The position numbers were made by a program, and so were the translations under genes. The notes under the pieces are model-generated. The model was not told where the DNA came from and ran no database searches. It saw only the letters and a program-made list of their open reading frames with translations. Shown one piece after another: positions 61,069 through 64,000 of a stretch of 64,000 nucleotides of DNA. The stretch is from the NCBI GenBank assembly GCA_020850715.1, contig JADZED010000025.1, positions 1 to 64,000 of the forward strand, read 5' to 3'. Position 1 is the first letter of the stretch, and each line of letters begins with the position of its first letter. The DNA is from Acidobacteriota bacterium. Its GTDB lineage: Bacteria > Acidobacteriota > Vicinamibacteria > Vicinamibacterales > CAVVIG01.

Positions 61069-61815
61069 GTGCCTCTTCTCGCGACCGCGCTCGGGCTCAG
61101 TCTGTTCGGCAGCTTCGGCGGGCTGCTGGTCGCATCGTCGCTCCTGCTGTTCGAAGACGGGTCGCGCGCGCGGATCGTGCCATGGCTCGTGAGCTATGCC
61201 GTCGGCGCGCTGCTGGGCGTCTCGCTGCTCGCGCTGCTGCCGGAGGCGCTCGATTCGCTCAGCGCATCCCGCGTGCTCGGCACCCTGCTGGCGGGCATCC
61301 TCACCTTCTTCGTGCTCGAGAAGCTCGTGCTCCTGCGGCACTGCCACACCGATGCCTGCCACGTGCACAGCTCGACGGCGCCGCTGGTGATCGTCGGCGA
61401 CGCGTTTCACAACTTCATGGACGGCGCGATCATCTGCGCCGCCGTGCTGAGCTCGGTCCCGCTCGGCGTGAACACGGCGATTGCCGTCGCGGCGCACGAG
61501 ATTCCGCAGGAAGTCGGCGACGTGGCGATACTGCTGGCGGCGGGCTACAGCCGCCGGCGCGCGTTCATGCTCAACATCGTCTCGGGCGCGTCGGGGCTCG
61601 TCGGCGCGCTGCTCGCCTTCGTCGCCGTGTCGATCGTGCCCCAGGTGAGGCCCTACGTCCTCGCGTTCTCGTCGGCCAGCCTGATCTACATCGCGATGTC
61701 CGATCTCATTCCCGATCTGCACCGCGGGCAGGTCGACCGGAACGCCGTGCGGCAGGTGCTGCTGATCGCGACCGGCGTCGCGACGATTGTCGTCTTCGAG
61801 CGTCTGGTCGGATGA
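61069..61815 (+). CDS. ZIP-family metal transporter
   Basis: A 248-aa inner-membrane transporter with about eight membrane segments. The metal-site motifs of transmembrane helices 4 and 5 are intact: HNFMDGAII and HEIPQEVGD. A His-rich loop (CHTDACHVH) lies between helices 3 and 4. ZIP proteins take up divalent metals such as Zn2+, Fe2+ or Mn2+ into the cytoplasm; the metal cannot be told. The start is GTG at 61069. Confidence 0.93.
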   Translation: MPLLATALGLSLFGSFGGLLVASSLLLFEDGSRARIVPWLVSYAVGALLGVSLLALLPEALDSLSASRVLGTLLAGILTFFVLEKLVLLRHCHTDACHVHSSTAPLVIVGDAFHNFMDGAIICAAVLSSVPLGVNTAIAVAAHEIPQEVGDVAILLAAGYSRRRAFMLNIVSGASGLVGALLAFVAVSIVPQVRPYVLAFSSASLIYIAMSDLIPDLHRGQVDRNAVRQVLLIATGVATIVVFERLVG

Positions 61816-61842
61816 ACCGCGGCGGGTGAACCTCTCGCACCC

Positions 61843-62205
61843 TCACTCCAGCGGATGTTCCGCGATCAGGTACTCGGCGACCGGGCGGCCGCCGACGAGG
61901 TGCTCCTGGATGATGCGTTCGAGGACCGGCGGATCGCACTGCCGGTACCAGACGCCTTCGGGGTAGACGAGCGCGATCGGCCCGCCTTCGCAGATCCGCA
62001 GGCAGTTCGCCTTGGTCCGGAGCACGCCGCCCTGTTCGGAGAGCCCGAGCGCCTTCAGCCGCTGCTTGAGATACTCCCATGCTTCGAGGCCCCGCGCCCG
62101 CTCGCAGCACTTCGGCGTCGTCTGGTCGCAGCAGAGGAAGATGTGGCGCCGCGCCGCGCCGACGCCAATGCCCCGCGCGGCCGCCCGCTGCGAGTCCAGC
62201 GTCAT
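61843..62205 (-). CDS. Thioredoxin-like 2Fe-2S ferredoxin
   Basis: A 120-aa (2Fe-2S) ferredoxin-like protein. Cysteines in [16 protein letters not shown] and [20 protein letters not shown] match the CxxxxxxxxC plus CxxxC arrangement of the NuoE/Shethna-like fold. It is likely an electron-transfer protein; partner unknown. The ATG at 62205 was chosen because the frame upstream overlaps apaG's promoter. It is divergent from apaG. Confidence 0.85.
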   Translation of the reverse strand: MTLDSQRAAARGIGVGAARRHIFLCCDQTTPKCCERARGLEAWEYLKQRLKALGLSEQGGVLRTKANCLRICEGGPIALVYPEGVWYRQCDPPVLERIIQEHLVGGRPVAEYLIAEHPLE

Positions 62206-62255
62206 GCGCCGGCCCCGCCGCGGCGCAGCCCATGTGGTCGCCGGCGGTCGAGGGC

Positions 62256-62264
62256 TGCTATCAT
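62256..62264 (+). promoter_or_regulatory. Extended -10 element before apaG
   Basis: TGCTATCAT, an extended -10, lies 14 bases upstream of the apaG ATG. The same nine bases occur before the cyclase gene at 31815-31823. No clear -35 is seen. Confidence 0.45.
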
Positions 62265-62278
62265 AGGACCCGGCCCTC

Positions 62279-62698
62279 ATGCAGGACGCCAAACATCAGC
62301 AGCTCCACGCCAGCACCTCCGAGGCCGTCACGAACAACATTCGCGTCGAGGTCGAATCGCAGTACGCGCCCGAGCGGTCGCAGCCGTTCCAGAGCGAATG
62401 GTTCTTCTACTACACCATCCGGATCACGAACGAGGGCGGCGAGACGGTGCAGCTGATCAGCCGGCACGGGATCATCACCGACGCCACCGCGCACGTCGAG
62501 GAAGTCCGCGGCCCCGGGGTGATCGGCGAACAGCCGGTCCTCGCACCGGGCGAATCCTTCCAGTACACGTCGGGCTGTCACCTGCGCACCTCGTCGGGCG
62601 TCATGCGCGGCAGCTATCAGATGGTGTCCGAGGGCGGGAGCCATTTCGACATCGCGATCGCCCCCTTCGCCCTGCACGAACCCTACACCGTGCACTGA
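62279..62698 (+). CDS. apaG: ApaG-domain protein
   Basis: A 139-aa ApaG protein. [36 protein letters not shown], the [20 protein letters not shown] loop and [17 protein letters not shown] are typical. ApaG has a fibronectin-type beta fold with a phosphate-binding GxGxxG-like loop; its molecular role is unclear, although it is linked to Co2+ resistance in enterics. It is convergent with ispG. Confidence 0.95.
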   Translation: MQDAKHQQLHASTSEAVTNNIRVEVESQYAPERSQPFQSEWFFYYTIRITNEGGETVQLISRHGIITDATAHVEEVRGPGVIGEQPVLAPGESFQYTSGCHLRTSSGVMRGSYQMVSEGGSHFDIAIAPFALHEPYTVH

Positions 62699-62738
62699 AG
62701 CTCGCGCGGACGGCCCGCCCGGAGAGCGCCGGCGCCGC

Positions 62739-63965
62739 TCACCGCAGCGGGTAGTGCGCGGCGACGTAGTCCTCGACGAGGTCCTGAAATGCCGCCGCCA
62801 GTTCGTCGTGGGTGCCGCGCAGCGTCAGCGCGTGGCGCCCGTCGATGAATACCGGACAGTTCGGCGCCTCGCCGGTCCCCGGCAGGCTGATGCCGATGCT
62901 GGCCGCCTTCGACTCGCCCGGTCCGTTCACCACGCAGCCCATCACCGCGAGCGTCATCGTCTCGACCCCGTCGCGCGCCGCCTTCCACTCCGGCATCTTC
63001 TCGCGCACGTAGCCCTGGATCCGCTCCGCCAGCTCCTGAAACGTGGTGCTCGTCGTCCTGCCGCAGCCCGGGCAGGCGGTGACGCTCGGCGCGAACGACC
63101 GCAGTCCGAGCGACTGGAGCAGTTCGCACGCGGCGTAGACCTCCTCGCGCCGGTCGCCGCCCGGACGCGGCGTGAGCGACACGCGGATGGTGTCGCCGAT
63201 GCCCTCGTGCAGGAGGACGCCCATGGCCGCCGACGACCACACGAGCCCCTTGACGCCCATGCCGGCCTCGGTGAGCCCCAGATGCAGCGGCTGCTCGGTC
63301 TGCCGCGCGAGCGCGCGGTACACGTCGACGAGGTCGCGCGGCCGCGACGTCTTGCAGGAAATGACGATCTGATCGCGGCCGAGCCCGCTGTCGAGCGCGA
63401 GCGACGTCGATTCGAGGGCCGAGATCACCATGCACTCGTTGATGATCTCGTCCGACGTCCGGCCGCGTCCGCGATCGGCGTTCTCCTGCATGCGCTCGAC
63501 GACCAGCGCCTGGTTCAACGAGCCGGCGTTGACGCCGATCCGCACCGGCCTGCCCTGGTCGCGCGCCACCTTGCAGATCGTGGCGAACTGCGCGTCGCGC
63601 CGGCGGCCGGTGCCCACGTTGCCCGGGTTGATGCGGTACTTGTCGAGCGCGCGGGCGCACTCGGGAAACCCGGTCAGCAGCAGGTGGCCGTTGTAGTGGA
63701 AGTCGCCGATGAGCGGCGCGCGGCATCCCTGGTCGAGCATCCGCTGCTTGATCTCGGGGACGGCCGCGGCCGCCTCGGGCACGTTCACCGTGACGCGCAC
63801 CAGCTCCGCACCCGCCTCGGCCAGCTCGACGCACTGCTGTGCCGTCGCGCGCGCATCGGCCGTGTCGGTGATCGTCATCGACTGCACGGCAACCGGCGCG
63901 CCGCCGCCTATCTGAAGATGTCCGACCTTGACGCCTACCGTCCGATGGAGCTTCAGCGTTGGCAT
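62739..63965 (-). CDS. ispG: (E)-4-hydroxy-3-methylbut-2-enyl-diphosphate synthase
   Basis: IspG/GcpE (408 aa) makes HMBPP from MEcPP in the MEP isoprenoid pathway. The 4Fe-4S ligands Cys298, Cys301 (CPGCGRTTS) and Cys344 with Glu351 ([11 protein letters not shown]) are present, and the TIM-barrel part has [27 protein letters not shown] and [12 protein letters not shown] -10-like TATCAT ends 9 bases before the ATG. The gene is complete. Confidence 0.97.
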   Translation of the reverse strand: MPTLKLHRTVGVKVGHLQIGGGAPVAVQSMTITDTADARATAQQCVELAEAGAELVRVTVNVPEAAAAVPEIKQRMLDQGCRAPLIGDFHYNGHLLLTGFPECARALDKYRINPGNVGTGRRRDAQFATICKVARDQGRPVRIGVNAGSLNQALVVERMQENADRGRGRTSDEIINECMVISALESTSLALDSGLGRDQIVISCKTSRPRDLVDVYRALARQTEQPLHLGLTEAGMGVKGLVWSSAAMGVLLHEGIGDTIRVSLTPRPGGDRREEVYAACELLQSLGLRSFAPSVTACPGCGRTTSTTFQELAERIQGYVREKMPEWKAARDGVETMTLAVMGCVVNGPGESKAASIGISLPGTGEAPNCPVFIDGRHALTLRGTHDELAAAFQDLVEDYVAAHYPLR

Positions 63966-63974
63966 CGAATTCCC

Positions 63975-63980
63975 ATGATA
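63975..63980 (-). promoter_or_regulatory. -10-like element before ispG
   Basis: The minus strand reads TATCAT 9 bases upstream of the ispG ATG. The -35 position would lie at or beyond the window edge, so it cannot be judged. Confidence 0.3.
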
Positions 63981-64000
63981 GCCTGACCTTCATGAAAGCC

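Noticed and set aside
63992-64000. ATG AAA GCC at the right edge as a gene start
   Set aside because: Only three codons are inside the window, so nothing can be supported.

Overview
The window is a GC-rich bacterial chromosome segment with about 55 genes. It is densely packed on both strands with a chromosomal, housekeeping-rich character. I see no phage, transposase, integrase, CRISPR array, plasmid replication gene or tRNA. The left edge holds the 5' end of a 16S rRNA gene on the minus strand. From that 16S sequence and the gene repertoire (DUF5916 outer-membrane protein, VWA proteins, PDZ-sensor kinase with a sigma-54 regulator, pur operon carrying an M16 peptidase) I infer Acidobacteriota, most likely Vicinamibacteria. 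This comes from recall, not from a database search.

Layout. 1-2300: rrn leader with a sigma70-type promoter, boxA and two copies of a hairpin repeat, then tyrS. 2306-17033: a Tat-type metallophosphoesterase, a minus-strand purine operon (M16 peptidase-purB-purS-purQ-purL-purF-HEAT protein-purM-purN), rlmN on plus, and a purD-mtaB pair in which mtaB carries an apparent frameshift. 17100-19430: rpsU, a zinc-ribbon protein, a STAS protein and a coiled-coil protein. 19483-24294: four overlapping glycosyltransferase genes in an A-B-B'-A' pattern. 24298-31706: a minus-strand group of secreted protein, TonB-receptor-like barrel, PDZ/GAF/PAS histidine kinase and sigma-54 response regulator. 31846-35808: cyclase-glgC-eno-gpmA. 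35865-41911: a small unknown gene, a polytopic membrane protein, and a methylmalonyl-CoA mutase large subunit coupled to two oligopeptide-type ABC ATPases. 41912-42566: a 655-base stretch with no convincing gene.

42567-57452: two blocks that look like parts of one type II secretion / type IV pilus-like machine. Block one is a PilM/T2SSB fusion protein, a GspE/PilB ATPase with an extra double zinc ribbon, a J-domain protein and a LolD/MacB-type ATPase. Block two is a secretin, an ExeA-like AAA+ ATPase with a SPOR-like end, and a TPR protein with a GspB-type N-terminus. Between them lie a degenerate GGDEF protein, acetyl-CoA synthetase and a DUF5916 protein. 57651-63965: myo-inositol-1-phosphate synthase, a methyltransferase, a VWA protein, a ZIP transporter, a 2Fe-2S ferredoxin-like protein, ApaG and IspG.

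The most unusual points are these. GspE and the J-domain gene lie in the same frame, separated only by TAG, with no ATG/GTG/TTG before the J domain but a well-placed Shine-Dalgarno sequence before a CTG. The N-terminal and C-terminal hallmarks of GspB are split over two different proteins in two loci. An exported HEAT protein sits inside the purine operon. The tandem hairpin repeat in the rrn leader and a recurring extended -10 motif close to start codons are also worth checking.
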